Assembly (NCBI GenBank): GCA_036504095.1
Contig: DASXVS010000002.1
Span: forward strand, 54,184-118,183
DNA from: Armatimonadota bacterium
GTDB lineage: Bacteria; Armatimonadota; DTGP01; JAKQQT01
Direction of reading: 5' to 3'
DNA length: 64,000 bases
Positions within the stretch are counted from its first letter, which is position 1. Every line of letters starts with the position of its first letter. Made by a program: the position numbers and the translations under genes. Below the pieces are notes generated by a model. That model was given only the letters and a program-made list of their open reading frames with translations. It made no database searches and was not told the origin of the DNA. This document shows, one piece after another, positions 16,723-25,101 of this stretch.

Positions 16723-17502
16723 CTACTCGCGTTTGCCTTTTTCTCCGAGGAGGACGGAGATGTTCTGGTTGTGCTTCCACTCCGTGAAGCGCCACCAGCC
16801 CCGCATGTCGTCGGGCGGCGGACACTCTGCGAGTATGGCTTCCAGGCTGAGCCCCTTCTCGGCCAGGGCCGACACGGTGTGCCGAAGCTCCTCGAAATAG
16901 TTCAGCCACCGGCGGATATGCTCCGGGGTAAGCACCGGACCGTGGCCGCAAACGATCGTGTCGGCGTCGTACTCCAGAATGGAGTTCAGGACTTCCACGA
17001 GGCGGGCCGCGCGCCCGGTATCAAAGGCGGGAAACGGGATGAGGCCCCAGCTGAAAAGATCGCCGATGCAGAGGATGCGGGCGTGGGGCAGGTAGACGAT
17101 CGTGTCGCCCGGTGAATGTGCCCCGCCCAGCCAGCGAAGATGCGCATCCTGTCGATCGCCTTCCAGCGTGTAGCGATCCGTGAAGGTGACGGACGGACAC
17201 CCCGGCCGGCCCGCGAGCTTTCTCGCGACCTCTTCGTGGGCGAGGATGGTGGCTCCCCCGGCCGCCCAGCCGGCGTTGCATGCCACGTGATCGCTGTCGC
17301 CATGGGTATTGACCACCCATTTCATCGGCTTCCCGGCCGTGGCCAGAATATCCTCGGGGATCAGCGGACACATCGAGAGATCCTCAAGGGCGTCCACCAC
17401 GAGGACGCCTTCGCCCAGATCCGCCCACAGGCAGTTGTCCACTGCGTTGAGCATCCAGACACCGGGAGCCAGTTTCAGGATCGTATCGGTCTCAAACGTC
17501 AT
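16723..17502 (-). CDS. Metallo-beta-lactamase-fold hydrolase
   Basis: A 259-residue MBL-fold protein of the glyoxalase-II-like branch. The metal motif reads THGDSDH near residues 62-68, so the second His of the usual HxHxDH is Asp. Further family segments are GGAHSPGDTIVYLP (with the metal His) and ILCIGDLFSWGLIPF (bridging Asp). VCGHGPVL carries the last His. The substrate is unknown. The start ATG 17502 has a weak ribosome binding site. The next gene upstream ends 30 bases away, so they may share a transcript. Confidence 0.8.
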   Translation of the reverse strand: MTFETDTILKLAPGVWMLNAVDNCLWADLGEGVLVVDALEDLSMCPLIPEDILATAGKPMKWVVNTHGDSDHVACNAGWAAGGATILAHEEVARKLAGRPGCPSVTFTDRYTLEGDRQDAHLRWLGGAHSPGDTIVYLPHARILCIGDLFSWGLIPFPAFDTGRAARLVEVLNSILEYDADTIVCGHGPVLTPEHIRRWLNYFEELRHTVSALAEKGLSLEAILAECPPPDDMRGWWRFTEWKHNQNISVLLGEKGKRE

Positions 17503-17532
17503 TCAAACACCGGGCCCGCACGGGCATTCTTT

Positions 17533-18051
17533 CTAAATCACGTTGGCGAGAAGGGCCTGGCTGCGGGCGTCGAGTTCCCCGTGGTTCAGCACCTCGTAGC
17601 GGTTCTCTTCCGCGTCAACAAAGAGGATGCGCTGCGCGTCGATCCAGTGGATGTTCTCACGCGGGTTGTTCACGGTGAAAGCAACGTTTCCACGGTCCGT
17701 CTCCACGTTCATCGTCAACAGCCCGAATTCCTCGCGTGCCTCGCGCACGCGTTTGATCCTGGGGATGAAATACCGGCGTTCCAGCGCGGCGTTGAGTGTC
17801 GCGCGTGACTCTTTATCGAGGTCATAACTGTCCCGGATCATACCGATCGGCTGGTCTTCACCGTCGCGGAAGGCGATCCAGTGCCGGCGATCTGTAAACG
17901 GGAACGCCCACACGGCGGTGACGCGCAGGTAGCAGCGATCGTGCAGGTGCAGGCGCACCGCTCCGGCGGGGGCCGGTTCGATGCGCGTGGTGGACGGATC
18001 CAGGTAGATCAGGTCCGTTCCGGTCTGGGTTATGGGAAGGTCTGTATTCAC
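17533..18051 (-). CDS. DUF1854 family protein
   Basis: A 172-residue protein resembling the DUF1854 family, some members of which lie beside cyanophycin genes. Recognisable features are the conserved early AWAFPFTDRRHWIAFRD segment, RRYFIPRIKRV near the middle, and ETDRGNVAFTVNNPRENIHW followed by RILFVDAEENRYEV. No transmembrane helix or signal peptide is seen. No cyanophycin synthetase is in the window, so that link cannot be supported here. Confidence 0.65.
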   Translation of the reverse strand: MNTDLPITQTGTDLIYLDPSTTRIEPAPAGAVRLHLHDRCYLRVTAVWAFPFTDRRHWIAFRDGEDQPIGMIRDSYDLDKESRATLNAALERRYFIPRIKRVREAREEFGLLTMNVETDRGNVAFTVNNPRENIHWIDAQRILFVDAEENRYEVLNHGELDARSQALLANVI

Positions 18052-18100
18052 GGTACACCGACATGGTCTACCGTGAGGCGCCGCTTAGTCAAATGCGCAA

Positions 18101-18126
18101 AAGGCCGCCCGGTTGGGGCGGCCCTT
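18101..18126 (-). terminator. Intrinsic terminator of the subtilase gene
   Basis: On the minus strand GGGCCGCCCC pairs with GGGCGGCC around CAACC and is followed by TTTTG. It lies 15 bases past the subtilase stop. Its stem core is shared with 20791-20814 and 34689-34712. Confidence 0.75.
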
Positions 18127-18140
18127 CGCGCAGGTTCGTG

Positions 18141-19838
18141 TCACTCGCCGCAGGTCAGAACCGTCGTCGCTTCCATCTTCTTCACGGGATAGTTGCCCCA
18201 GAGGACGCTCGTTGACGATACGGCGTTGTCAATCGGTTGACCGGCGATATCCCAGACGTAGTTGTCGCCCCACAGAACGCTGCGGTCCCAGCCGATCTTC
18301 AGGAAGCCGGCGTAGTCGCCCGCGTCCAGGAAACAATTGCCCCACAATACGGAGTTTCCCCAGAGCACGCTCTCACCCTGGATTTGGGTTTGTCCCCAAT
18401 CGGAGGGGACCGTCACGGCGCTACCGGTCGCCGAGACGTCCTGAAGCGTGGAGGCAACCCGCGCCGCGCCTGGGACGTTCAGGTATCCGGCGCCCTGCGT
18501 CATCGCGTCATATCGCGGGACGTTCGCCCCCAGCACGGGGTCGAAGCCGCCCATGGGCTGCGCCGTAACCATCAAGGCGACCTTGATGGCGTTGGGGGTG
18601 ATGCCTGGGCGCTGCGAGATGATGAGGGCCGCGGCGGCGGAGACCACCGGGGCCGCCATGCTCGTGCCGGAGAGCACAAAGTAGTTGGCGCCCAGCGCGG
18701 GCGATCCGCCGTAAACCCACGGCGCCACGCGGTTGCCGGGGAATTTGGCGTCCAGGGAGGACCCGGCGGCCCGCACGGACACCACGCGGTTGCCGGGCGC
18801 CAGGATATCGGGCTTCGCGAAGTAATCGATCGCCGTGGGTCCGCGGCTCGTGTAGGTGGTGAGTGTATCGTCGGATCGGAACGATGTGCCGGAAGTCTTC
18901 ATCGCGCCCACCGAGATCACGTTCGGATCGTTGGCCGGGCAGGTGATTCCGCCGTAGCCGGCGCCGTAATTGCCGGCGGCCGCAACCACCACGATTCCGG
19001 CGGCCACGGCGCGCTCACACGCCTGGCACAGCGGATCGGTCTTGGCGCTTTCTCGAATCTGGTGGCCGAGGCTGAGGTTGATCACCCCGATCCGGTAAGC
19101 GTCCCTGTTCGCGATGCACCAGTCGATGCCCTCGATGACCGTGCTGGTGAGGCCGGCCGCATTCGCGTCCAGGATTTTGACGCCGACAACGCCCGCGTCC
19201 GGGGCGCCGCCCAGGAAATGCCCGGTTCTGCCACCGCTGGAAATGCCCGAACCGGCGGCGATGCCGGCAACGTGCGTGCCGTGCCCGTTGTCGTCGTACG
19301 GGGCGGCGCGGTGGTTGACGAAATCGACGAAGCCGGAGAGCCGGATATCAGGGTTGGGCGAGACGCCGGAATCGAGCACCGCGACGGAGACGCCGGAGCC
19401 GGTGGAACCGGATGGAGCGTTCCAGACGGCATCGGCCCCAACCGAACGCGAGGCGTCGTCCCACGGCCCGGCATAGCCGCCGGGGGGGAGCTTGCGGAAA
19501 GTCGCGGCGACCGGAAGGTCCAGCGAAATACGTTTAACGTCCTGCCTGGCCGCCAGACCCCGTATCGATAGCGACGAGACGTCCGCCACGTAGCCGTTGA
19601 AGCGGCTGTAAACCGCGATCACGCGTCCACCCAGCCGCGACGGCAGCAGTCCGTCGGCGGATTTTGGATGGTTGAAAGTCTGGACGATAACGCGCTGCTT
19701 CGCGCCGGGTTTGGCCGCCATCGCGGCCACCAGATCCGGAGACAGTATGCCGGCAGCTGCCACTGGAAGGGGTACGGTGGCGCATGCAAGAAGGGCGCCG
19801 CCTGTCAATCTGATAAAGGCTGTAGATACGTGAAGCAT
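18141..19838 (-). CDS. Secreted subtilisin-like serine protease with SVLWG repeats
   Basis: A 565-residue S8 peptidase. The signal peptide (residues about 1-29) is followed by a propeptide-like region (RVIVQTF, VKRISLDLPV) and a catalytic domain with Asp156 (VAVLDSG), His186 (NGHGTHVAG), oxyanion Asn290 (AAAGN) and Ser393 (SGTSMAAP). The last 75 residues carry four SVLWG(N/D) repeats and a WGQTQIQGE stretch, outside the protease fold. ATG 19838 follows GAGGGGAATCTAC. Extracellular proteolysis is likely. The repeats may be a processing or anchoring tail. Confidence 0.85.
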   Translation of the reverse strand: MLHVSTAFIRLTGGALLACATVPLPVAAAGILSPDLVAAMAAKPGAKQRVIVQTFNHPKSADGLLPSRLGGRVIAVYSRFNGYVADVSSLSIRGLAARQDVKRISLDLPVAATFRKLPPGGYAGPWDDASRSVGADAVWNAPSGSTGSGVSVAVLDSGVSPNPDIRLSGFVDFVNHRAAPYDDNGHGTHVAGIAAGSGISSGGRTGHFLGGAPDAGVVGVKILDANAAGLTSTVIEGIDWCIANRDAYRIGVINLSLGHQIRESAKTDPLCQACERAVAAGIVVVAAAGNYGAGYGGITCPANDPNVISVGAMKTSGTSFRSDDTLTTYTSRGPTAIDYFAKPDILAPGNRVVSVRAAGSSLDAKFPGNRVAPWVYGGSPALGANYFVLSGTSMAAPVVSAAAALIISQRPGITPNAIKVALMVTAQPMGGFDPVLGANVPRYDAMTQGAGYLNVPGAARVASTLQDVSATGSAVTVPSDWGQTQIQGESVLWGNSVLWGNCFLDAGDYAGFLKIGWDRSVLWGDNYVWDIAGQPIDNAVSSTSVLWGNYPVKKMEATTVLTCGE

Positions 19839-19935
19839 GTAGATTCCCCTCGGCTCTTCGGCAACCCCACTGCCCTGGCTTGTGGCTTGAGCCGGTTGCT
19901 CGGCGCCCACCCGGTCGGATGGACGACCGTCCTCA
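19839..19935 (-). promoter_or_regulatory. Structured leader of the subtilase gene, GEMM-like at low confidence
   Basis: Read on the minus strand, CCAUCC-GACC-GGGUGG forms a capped hairpin followed by GCGCCGAGC, CCGGCUC, and GGCAGUGGGGUUGCCGA, then the ribosome binding site. The order resembles a c-di-GMP-I (GEMM) aptamer. CGGCUC (19889-19894) also pairs with 19851-19856 in a competing stem, and the tetraloop is not GNRA. It may instead be an unrelated structured leader. Confidence 0.3.
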
Positions 19936-20035
19936 AAAGATACAACGCACGATTTACCGCCGACGACGCAGCGACCGGCCGGACGCAGCGGTAAATAGCA
20001 ATTTCAGGGCCAGCAAATGCCGGCCAAAACGCAGA

Positions 20036-20058
20036 ACGGCCCGCCGGAGGCGGACCGT
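20036..20058 (-). terminator. Terminator candidate after the pilin gene
   Basis: Arms 20036-20045 and 20049-20058 pair with one mismatch around a 3-nt loop. GTTTTGG follows on the minus strand after six bases. It lies about 20 bases past the stop of the 20079-20519 gene. Confidence 0.5.
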
Positions 20059-20078
20059 ATCGCCAGGCGCTGAACATC

Positions 20079-20519
20079 TTAGTTGATAGGCGAACTCTTT
20101 GTATCCGCCATGCTCTTGTATTGGGTCCGGATGATCCCCGTCTGGTCTACATAAAACCATCGATCGCCGGATCCCGTCTGCGGGTGGCTCGTGAATGCGT
20201 AGGTCTGAGCGGTGGGATTTCCGAAGGTCAGGAACGTATAGCCGCTCTTGCTTCCGGAGCCAAGAGATGGGTTGATGAGTTTGGACGAATCCAGTTGGCT
20301 GAGGACGCCGTATTTGGGCGGGTTCTGCTTGACGCGGTAGGTCTCCTCCGCACTCACAAGGACGCGCATGGACGCGATCGCGCTCGCCTCGTTGGCCGAT
20401 TTCTTGGCAGACGAGTAGTTGGGGATGGCGATGGACGCAAGTATGGCGATCACCCCTATGACGATCAGGAGTTCAAGCACTGTAAATCCTTGCGGCCTCC
20501 GTTTGAATGTGATGCGCAA
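20079..20519 (-). CDS. Type IV pilin / pseudopilin-like protein
   Basis: A 146-residue prepilin with short basic leader (MRITFKRRPQG) and cleavage motif G^FTVLELLIVIG, +5 Glu present. The C-terminal part (GSKSGYTFLTFG, TYAFTSHPQ, DRWFYVDQTGIIR) is homologous to the 5315-5806 protein. A GTG at 20540 is possible but would put the AAGGAG sequence inside the coding region. TTG 20519, with AAGGAG about ten bases upstream, is preferred. It probably forms part of a type IV pilus or type II secretion system encoded elsewhere. Confidence 0.8.
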   Translation of the reverse strand: MRITFKRRPQGFTVLELLIVIGVIAILASIAIPNYSSAKKSANEASAIASMRVLVSAEETYRVKQNPPKYGVLSQLDSSKLINPSLGSGSKSGYTFLTFGNPTAQTYAFTSHPQTGSGDRWFYVDQTGIIRTQYKSMADTKSSPIN

Positions 20520-20790
20520 TGTCAGAGATCTCCTTTCCACGGACCCAAAATCGTACCGGCGACCCGAACGCGGGCTGAATGTTTATTCAACCATGCGACC
20601 GCTTCTTGAAGTCGGGGTTTGGTCGCATTCGCACTGCAACCGGCGACCGAACATGAGTCGGGCTGAAGGTACGCGCCCCTAACGCGAATGAACGGGAGGC
20701 GCGATCTCACCTAGAGGCCCCCGATGCTTACCGCTGGCTTGGGTTTCCCGGGGTCGTCCCTGCGGGCATCCGGCAGGTCTGACGACAAAA
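20520..20790. other. Long intergenic region upstream of pilin gene, no gene seen
   Basis: About 270 bases between the lipoprotein terminator and the pilin start. It contains several GC-rich complementary patches (for example GGTCGCATTCGC / GCGACCAAACC near 20600-20660). These could form leader structure, but no known RNA class or protein was recognised. Confidence 0.4.
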
Positions 20791-20814
20791 AGGGCCGCCC
20801 GATCGGGCGGCCCT
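20791..20814 (-). terminator. Intrinsic terminator of the lipoprotein gene
   Basis: A perfect 24-bp palindrome with core GGCCGCCCGATCGGGCGGCC. TTTTTG follows on the minus strand. It lies 20 bases past the lipoprotein stop. Confidence 0.8.
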
Positions 20815-20834
20815 GGAAGTGGGTCCGAACGCGC

Positions 20835-21719
20835 CTATTTCTTGGGCAGTACGCTCGCCGTGATGTGGGCCGCCGAGACGAACCCGAAGTGGATCGGTGA
20901 AGCATCCGCGGTCTGGCGCTGGGCAACGAAAACGGAGAACGCCCGGCCGGCGGTGTCCGAGGTGACCGGGTCGTCGAACGTGGTGATAGTCCGGGTCGCA
21001 ATGGCGCCGGACGAATTCAGATAGCGCTCGGTCAGCGTGGCCGGAATCGTGTATGTGCCGGTATTGGGGATGGGTTTGCCGAAGTTTTCCGAATCGTCGA
21101 TAGGCTGCAGCGGGTCGTCACTCACGAAGAGCCGGCGCGCCGTGTTGGAGTCCGGAGTTCCGAAGATGAAGATGTAGACGGGCTGCGAAGGGTCGCCGCC
21201 GCTCCAGGAGATGGTCATCGGGTCGCCGGCAGGCTGCTTGTAGTACGTAAGCTGGATCGGCTTGGGCGGCGTGGAATTGTCCAGAGAGGTGCTGCGCACC
21301 GGTGACGTCATCAGCATCTGCGGGATGGCCGCGGGCGAAGTTGCGCTGTGGCCCTGCACGGCTGTGGTGAACGTCTGGCCGGGGGTGAAGGCGACCGAAC
21401 CCTGTACGTAGATCGTGCTGGTGCCGTCACCCGGGGTGACGGGGGTAACGTCCGCGCCGTCCAATTGCACTTTCGGGCCGTAGAACTGGTTACCGTCCTT
21501 GTCGAATAGCGTCGCCCTGTACGTCGCGGTCTTGCCGGTGTCAACGTCGGTGAAAAACGTCAGCGAAGAGACATTGGCCACCATCTTCGCCACAACCCGA
21601 TTGGGATCGTTGGGATCCAGTTTTCCGCTGGTGCCGCTGCTCTTGAACAGGCCGCAGCCGGCGAGCGAGGCTGCCGCAAGAGATAGACCGAAGAGTTGAA
21701 CCACTTTCACGTTCCGCAT
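20835..21719 (-). CDS. Predicted lipoprotein of unknown function
   Basis: A 294-residue protein. The N-terminus MRNVKVVQLFGLSLAAASLA-GCGLF gives a lipobox LAGC with Cys at about 22, so lipid anchoring is predicted. The rest appears all-beta (VSSLTFFTDVDTGKTATYRA, PVYIFIFGTPDSN, SGAIATRTITTFDDPV), without a family I recognise. GGGAGACATA precedes the ATG. It has its own terminator, so it is likely a single-gene transcript. Confidence 0.65.
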   Translation of the reverse strand: MRNVKVVQLFGLSLAAASLAGCGLFKSSGTSGKLDPNDPNRVVAKMVANVSSLTFFTDVDTGKTATYRATLFDKDGNQFYGPKVQLDGADVTPVTPGDGTSTIYVQGSVAFTPGQTFTTAVQGHSATSPAAIPQMLMTSPVRSTSLDNSTPPKPIQLTYYKQPAGDPMTISWSGGDPSQPVYIFIFGTPDSNTARRLFVSDDPLQPIDDSENFGKPIPNTGTYTIPATLTERYLNSSGAIATRTITTFDDPVTSDTAGRAFSVFVAQRQTADASPIHFGFVSAAHITASVLPKK

Positions 21720-21782
21720 TATGTCTCCCTGTGCTGTGCGAGATGGAACCGGGTTTATACCGGCGCACGGCGTACCTGAGTC

Positions 21783-22907
21783 CTAAGTTTCGATAATCTC
21801 AACGTTGGCCCGGGGGACCGTGACTTCACGGCCGTCCTTGAGGCGAGCGTTGAGCACGCGCACGCTGGCGCCGGACGCTATTGGCGTTAGTTCCTGCGGA
21901 AGCCCGGTTACGGCAGCCAGTTGGCCAAAATACGGCTCCCGAATGATGCGGATGGACGTTCCGAGCTCCAGCGAGTGACCATCGTCCGGGGCGTCCACGG
22001 CGTCGGCAGGGCGTTCCGCCAACGGGATGATGACCTCCGGCCGGATCACTCCGGCGCGGATCTGTGTCGCGCCGTTCACCGATGCCACCTCGCCTTCGTG
22101 GCGTTTGAGCAATTCGTACGTTCGGCGGGCCATCGTGATCGGGCCGAATCCCTCGGTGATCACCAGCGTTGTGTTCACGTCTTCCTGCCCCGTGATGGCG
22201 ACGCCGATGGAATGCCCCACGTACGCTTCCACCGCGGTGTCGATGATTCCCCCGGCGACAACCGCCGCTACTCCGTACTCCGCGGCCCTGGTGAGAGCCT
22301 CAAGGGTCACCAGGCTCCCGCCCACAATGATGCGGCCCTTCATCTCCGTCGTAATCTTGTCGACGGTCAGCTCCTCGGCCGGGTCGGAGCAGACGATGTG
22401 GACAACGCCCTGGCGTTCTCCGCCGACGCCGAAGATCCCCTGGATGAAAGCGCCCTTTGCCTCCACGACACAACCGTCCCCCGGTTGAACTTCTACAACG
22501 GTGCCCTTAACGTAGGCCAGTACATCGATCGGGATGGGCGCTTCGCGGATTCCCAGGTTGCCGGTGACGGACGAGAAGGTCTCGACGACTCCGGAAACAG
22601 ACGCGCGGCTTTCCGACTTGAACAGTCCGAAGAACGACTTGGCCTGGGCCAGCAAGGCCCCCTTGGCGACGGTATCGCCCTCCTTTACCTGCAGGAGCGG
22701 CGCGACCTCTTCCGGGTCCAGCCCCATTTGCCCCGCCACCTTGACAAGCATCATATTGCCCGGCAGCAACGCGCGGGCAACGACGGTTGTGGGCAAGACA
22801 GTATCCCCAACGTTGACGAGCACATCGCCTTTGCGGGGCAGGCGCCGGGTCTTTCGGATGGCTGTGTACGGGCTGACTTTCAGGCCGGGTGTATAGGCTG
22901 TTCCCAT
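21783..22907 (-). CDS. Conserved hypothetical protein with barrel-sandwich-like N-domain
   Basis: A 374-residue protein. Residues about 25-115 show the paired GDxV pattern of biotinyl/lipoyl or RnfC-type barrel-sandwich folds (RKGDVLVNVGDTVLP, VKEGDTVAKGALLA, ASVSGVVETFSS). A second part (GRIIVGGSLVTLEALTRAAE, AVVAGGIIDTAVEAYVG, TLVITEGFG) looks like an alpha/beta domain. The C-terminus is a short beta domain (SGASVRVLNARLKDGREVTVPRANVEIIE, given here only as a region near residues 345-374). No lysine-carrier MKM motif is seen, so modification is unlikely. Function unknown. Confidence 0.55.
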   Translation of the reverse strand: MGTAYTPGLKVSPYTAIRKTRRLPRKGDVLVNVGDTVLPTTVVARALLPGNMMLVKVAGQMGLDPEEVAPLLQVKEGDTVAKGALLAQAKSFFGLFKSESRASVSGVVETFSSVTGNLGIREAPIPIDVLAYVKGTVVEVQPGDGCVVEAKGAFIQGIFGVGGERQGVVHIVCSDPAEELTVDKITTEMKGRIIVGGSLVTLEALTRAAEYGVAAVVAGGIIDTAVEAYVGHSIGVAITGQEDVNTTLVITEGFGPITMARRTYELLKRHEGEVASVNGATQIRAGVIRPEVIIPLAERPADAVDAPDDGHSLELGTSIRIIREPYFGQLAAVTGLPQELTPIASGASVRVLNARLKDGREVTVPRANVEIIET

Positions 22908-23238
22908 ATTGAGGGTCGGGCCGGTGCGGGCGACGCGCCCGCCGTGGCCAAAATCCTTTTCTCACGGAAGATGGTGACGCGATGCGGGTTGCATGCGTCT
23001 CCCGTCCATTCTACAAGGGGGTTAGGTGTCAGGTCAAAGCATAGCGGCTGGGAAGGCAACGATGAACGCTGAGCGGGCCTCCGTGCCCGACACCGCAGGT
23101 CGGGCCTCCGTGCCCGACACCGCGAAACCCTACCTCGCGATATCCGCTTGCGAACCACGCTCCTCAACGCTCACAATGTAGATGTCCCGGGTTCCACTGT
23201 CTACTCTCCGCCTGGCTGATGTGTGAGGACTCACCACG
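22908..23238. other. Intergenic region with a 23-bp direct repeat
   Basis: A 331-base gap between divergent genes. It contains two copies of CGGGCCTCCGTGCCCGACAC-CGC (23074-23096 and 23101-23123). Each can form a small CGGGC/GCCCG hairpin. Promoters for both flanking genes should be here, but none could be assigned with confidence. Confidence 0.5.
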
Positions 23239-24546
23239 ATGCGTCTCAAAACGCTGTGCATCACCGCCATTCTGGCTTGTCTGGTCGCTTCCGGCTGCAA
23301 CCGCAAGGAACAAGCGGCCTCGGGCCCGGTTGAAATCACAGTGTGGCACCCCTGGGGCTCCGAGGACCTGAAGAACCTCCAGCGGGTGGTAGACCGATAC
23401 CACGCCTCCCAAAATCGCGTTCGCGTGCGCCTGGTCTTCATGGGGAGCGACCTCTCCAGCAACCAGAAGCTCTTCACCGCCATCGCAGCCAAGACTCCTC
23501 CGGACGCCGCTTTCGTGGACGGCACGCAGGACTCTCAATGGGCCAACTGGGACGCCCTGGAGCCGATCGACAAGTACCTGGCTCGCGATCACGTCACGGC
23601 CGACGATTTTTACCCCCCCTGCTGGCGCCAGTCGCTGTACAAGGGTCACGTGTGGTCGGTGACTTATTGCGCCGATCCCAACTTCGCATTCTACTGGAAC
23701 AAAGCCACCTTCAAGAAGGCCGGACTCGACCCCGATCGCCCGCCGCGAACCATAGAGGAACTGGATCGGATGGCCGCGAAATGCACCACGTTCAAGGACG
23801 GTCGCCTCGAGACGATGGGCATCATCCCGTGGAATCAGTACGGCTCCGCGAACAGCGTATTCACGTGGGGATGGGCGTTCGGCGGAAAATTCTACGACGA
23901 CAAGACCCAGACGGTGACCGCCAACGACCCGAAGGTCGTCAAGGCTCTGGAGTGGATGGTCGGCTACGCGAAGCGCCTTGGCATCACGAATATCAACGGC
24001 GCCACCTCCGGGTGGGGCTCCGAGGCGAACAGCGCTCTCAACACGGGTCAGTTGGCGATGACGTGCGTGCATATATCCACCGCGAAACAGATCAGGAAAT
24101 ACGCGCCGAACATCGACTTCGGCATAGCACCGCTCCCGGGAACGCCGGACGGCGAGATCGGCTCATCGTGGGTGGGCGGGTGGTCCCTGGCCATACCGAA
24201 GGGCAGCCGGCACGCGGATGCGGCGTGGGATTTCCTGCATTGGGTGTGCTGCACCAAAGAAGGAACCAGCGCCGCGGTGGAGGAAACGGGCCTGCTGCCC
24301 GGCTACCGAAAATGCCCGGCGATCCAGAAAGTGAGGAGGAACCCGAGACTCCGCATGTTCGTGAAGATCCTTGAAGACACGAAGCACCAGCGGCCGGTGA
24401 TGCCCGCTCAGGCGTTCTACATGGGCGCGCTGGACCGCGCCGTGGACCGCGCCCTGTACGGCAAACAGACCCCGAAGGAAGCCCTTGACCAGGCGACAAG
24501 AGAAACCCAGTCCGAACTGGATCTGGTAACCGGCCGCAAGCGTTAG
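23239..24546 (+). CDS. ABC sugar transporter substrate-binding lipoprotein
   Basis: A 435-residue family-1 extracellular solute-binding protein. The signal peptide ends in the lipobox LVASGC (Cys about 20). The mature part starts with EITVWHPWGSEDLKNLQRVV, typical of MalE/UgpB-type binders. Other family stretches are DAAFVDGTQDSQWANWDALEP and SSWVGGWSLAIPKGSRH with a nearby DAAWDFLHWV helix. It captures a sugar or oligosaccharide for the two permeases at 25098-25982 and 26119-26946. No ATPase gene is present, so a shared MsmK-type ATPase elsewhere is likely. Confidence 0.88.
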   Translation: MRLKTLCITAILACLVASGCNRKEQAASGPVEITVWHPWGSEDLKNLQRVVDRYHASQNRVRVRLVFMGSDLSSNQKLFTAIAAKTPPDAAFVDGTQDSQWANWDALEPIDKYLARDHVTADDFYPPCWRQSLYKGHVWSVTYCADPNFAFYWNKATFKKAGLDPDRPPRTIEELDRMAAKCTTFKDGRLETMGIIPWNQYGSANSVFTWGWAFGGKFYDDKTQTVTANDPKVVKALEWMVGYAKRLGITNINGATSGWGSEANSALNTGQLAMTCVHISTAKQIRKYAPNIDFGIAPLPGTPDGEIGSSWVGGWSLAIPKGSRHADAAWDFLHWVCCTKEGTSAAVEETGLLPGYRKCPAIQKVRRNPRLRMFVKILEDTKHQRPVMPAQAFYMGALDRAVDRALYGKQTPKEALDQATRETQSELDLVTGRKR

Positions 24547-24555
24547 GCCGGGGAT

Positions 24556-25069
24556 CTACCACTGAGGGAACGGAGGCCACGGAGGTACACGGAGGTAATC
24601 GATATGAGAACAGTAAACGAGATTTCCGGTGCCATTGTCGATGCCGCGTTGAAGGTGCACTCCGCGCTGGGCCCGGGCCTGTTGGAGAAGGCGTACGAAG
24701 TCTGCCTTGTGCACGAATTGCAGTCTCGCGGCCTGAACGCAGTTGCTCAAGTGCCTCTGCCCGTGGTTTATGACGGTTTACAGATGGACGCCGGATACAG
24801 ATTGGATGTTCTGGTCGAGAATACCGTGGTTATAGAGCTGAAGGCGGTGGATGGCATTAACCCGCTCCACGAAGCACAAGTGCTGACCTATCTGAAACTG
24901 AGCGGGAAGCCGCTCGGATTGCTGCTCAACTTCAATGTCATCCACATGCGAGACGGAATCAAGCGAATAGCACACCGGACCCTTCCCCAGACCGATGTGC
25001 TTCGTCGTGAGACTACAAATCCACAGATTCCTCCGTGCACCTCCGTGTCCTCTGTTTCCTCAGTGGTAG
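24556..25069. mobile_element. Inverted-repeat cassette carrying a GxxExxY gene
   Basis: About 42-bp terminal inverted repeats, starting CTACCACTGAGG on the left and ending CCTCAGTGGTAG on the right, agree at about 37 positions. The arms consist of (G/A)CACGGAGG-type units. The cassette sits between the binding-protein and permease genes of one ABC operon and carries only the GxxExxY gene. No target-site duplication is evident. It looks like an inserted non-transposase unit. Confidence 0.65.
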
Positions 25070-25101
25070 ACCCGGTAAAGAAAGCGCAGTGCGAAGAATG
25101 A
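24604..25101 (+). CDS. GxxExxY protein, PD-(D/E)xK nuclease-like
   Basis: A 165-residue protein. The family motif is G25-LL-E28-KA-Y31 within GPGLLEKAYEVCLVHEL. YRLDVLVENTVVIELKAVDG carries the D...ExK pattern of PD-(D/E)xK nuclease folds. The biological role is unknown. The core ends near residue 130. The last 35 residues (including TSVSSVSSVVDP) are encoded by the right inverted repeat, so the cassette arm was read into the protein. Its TGA overlaps the ATG of the next gene (ATGA). It interrupts a sugar ABC operon. Confidence 0.8.
   Translation: MRTVNEISGAIVDAALKVHSALGPGLLEKAYEVCLVHELQSRGLNAVAQVPLPVVYDGLQMDAGYRLDVLVENTVVIELKAVDGINPLHEAQVLTYLKLSGKPLGLLLNFNVIHMRDGIKRIAHRTLPQTDVLRRETTNPQIPPCTSVSSVSSVVDPVKKAQCEE

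Noticed and set aside
18237..19571. Long plus-strand frame opposite the subtilase gene
   Set aside because: The minus strand encodes a complete catalytic triad; the plus frame is arginine/glycine-rich without family features.
23074..23123. CRISPR-like repeat pair
   Set aside because: Only two copies with a four-base gap, no spacers and no cas genes.
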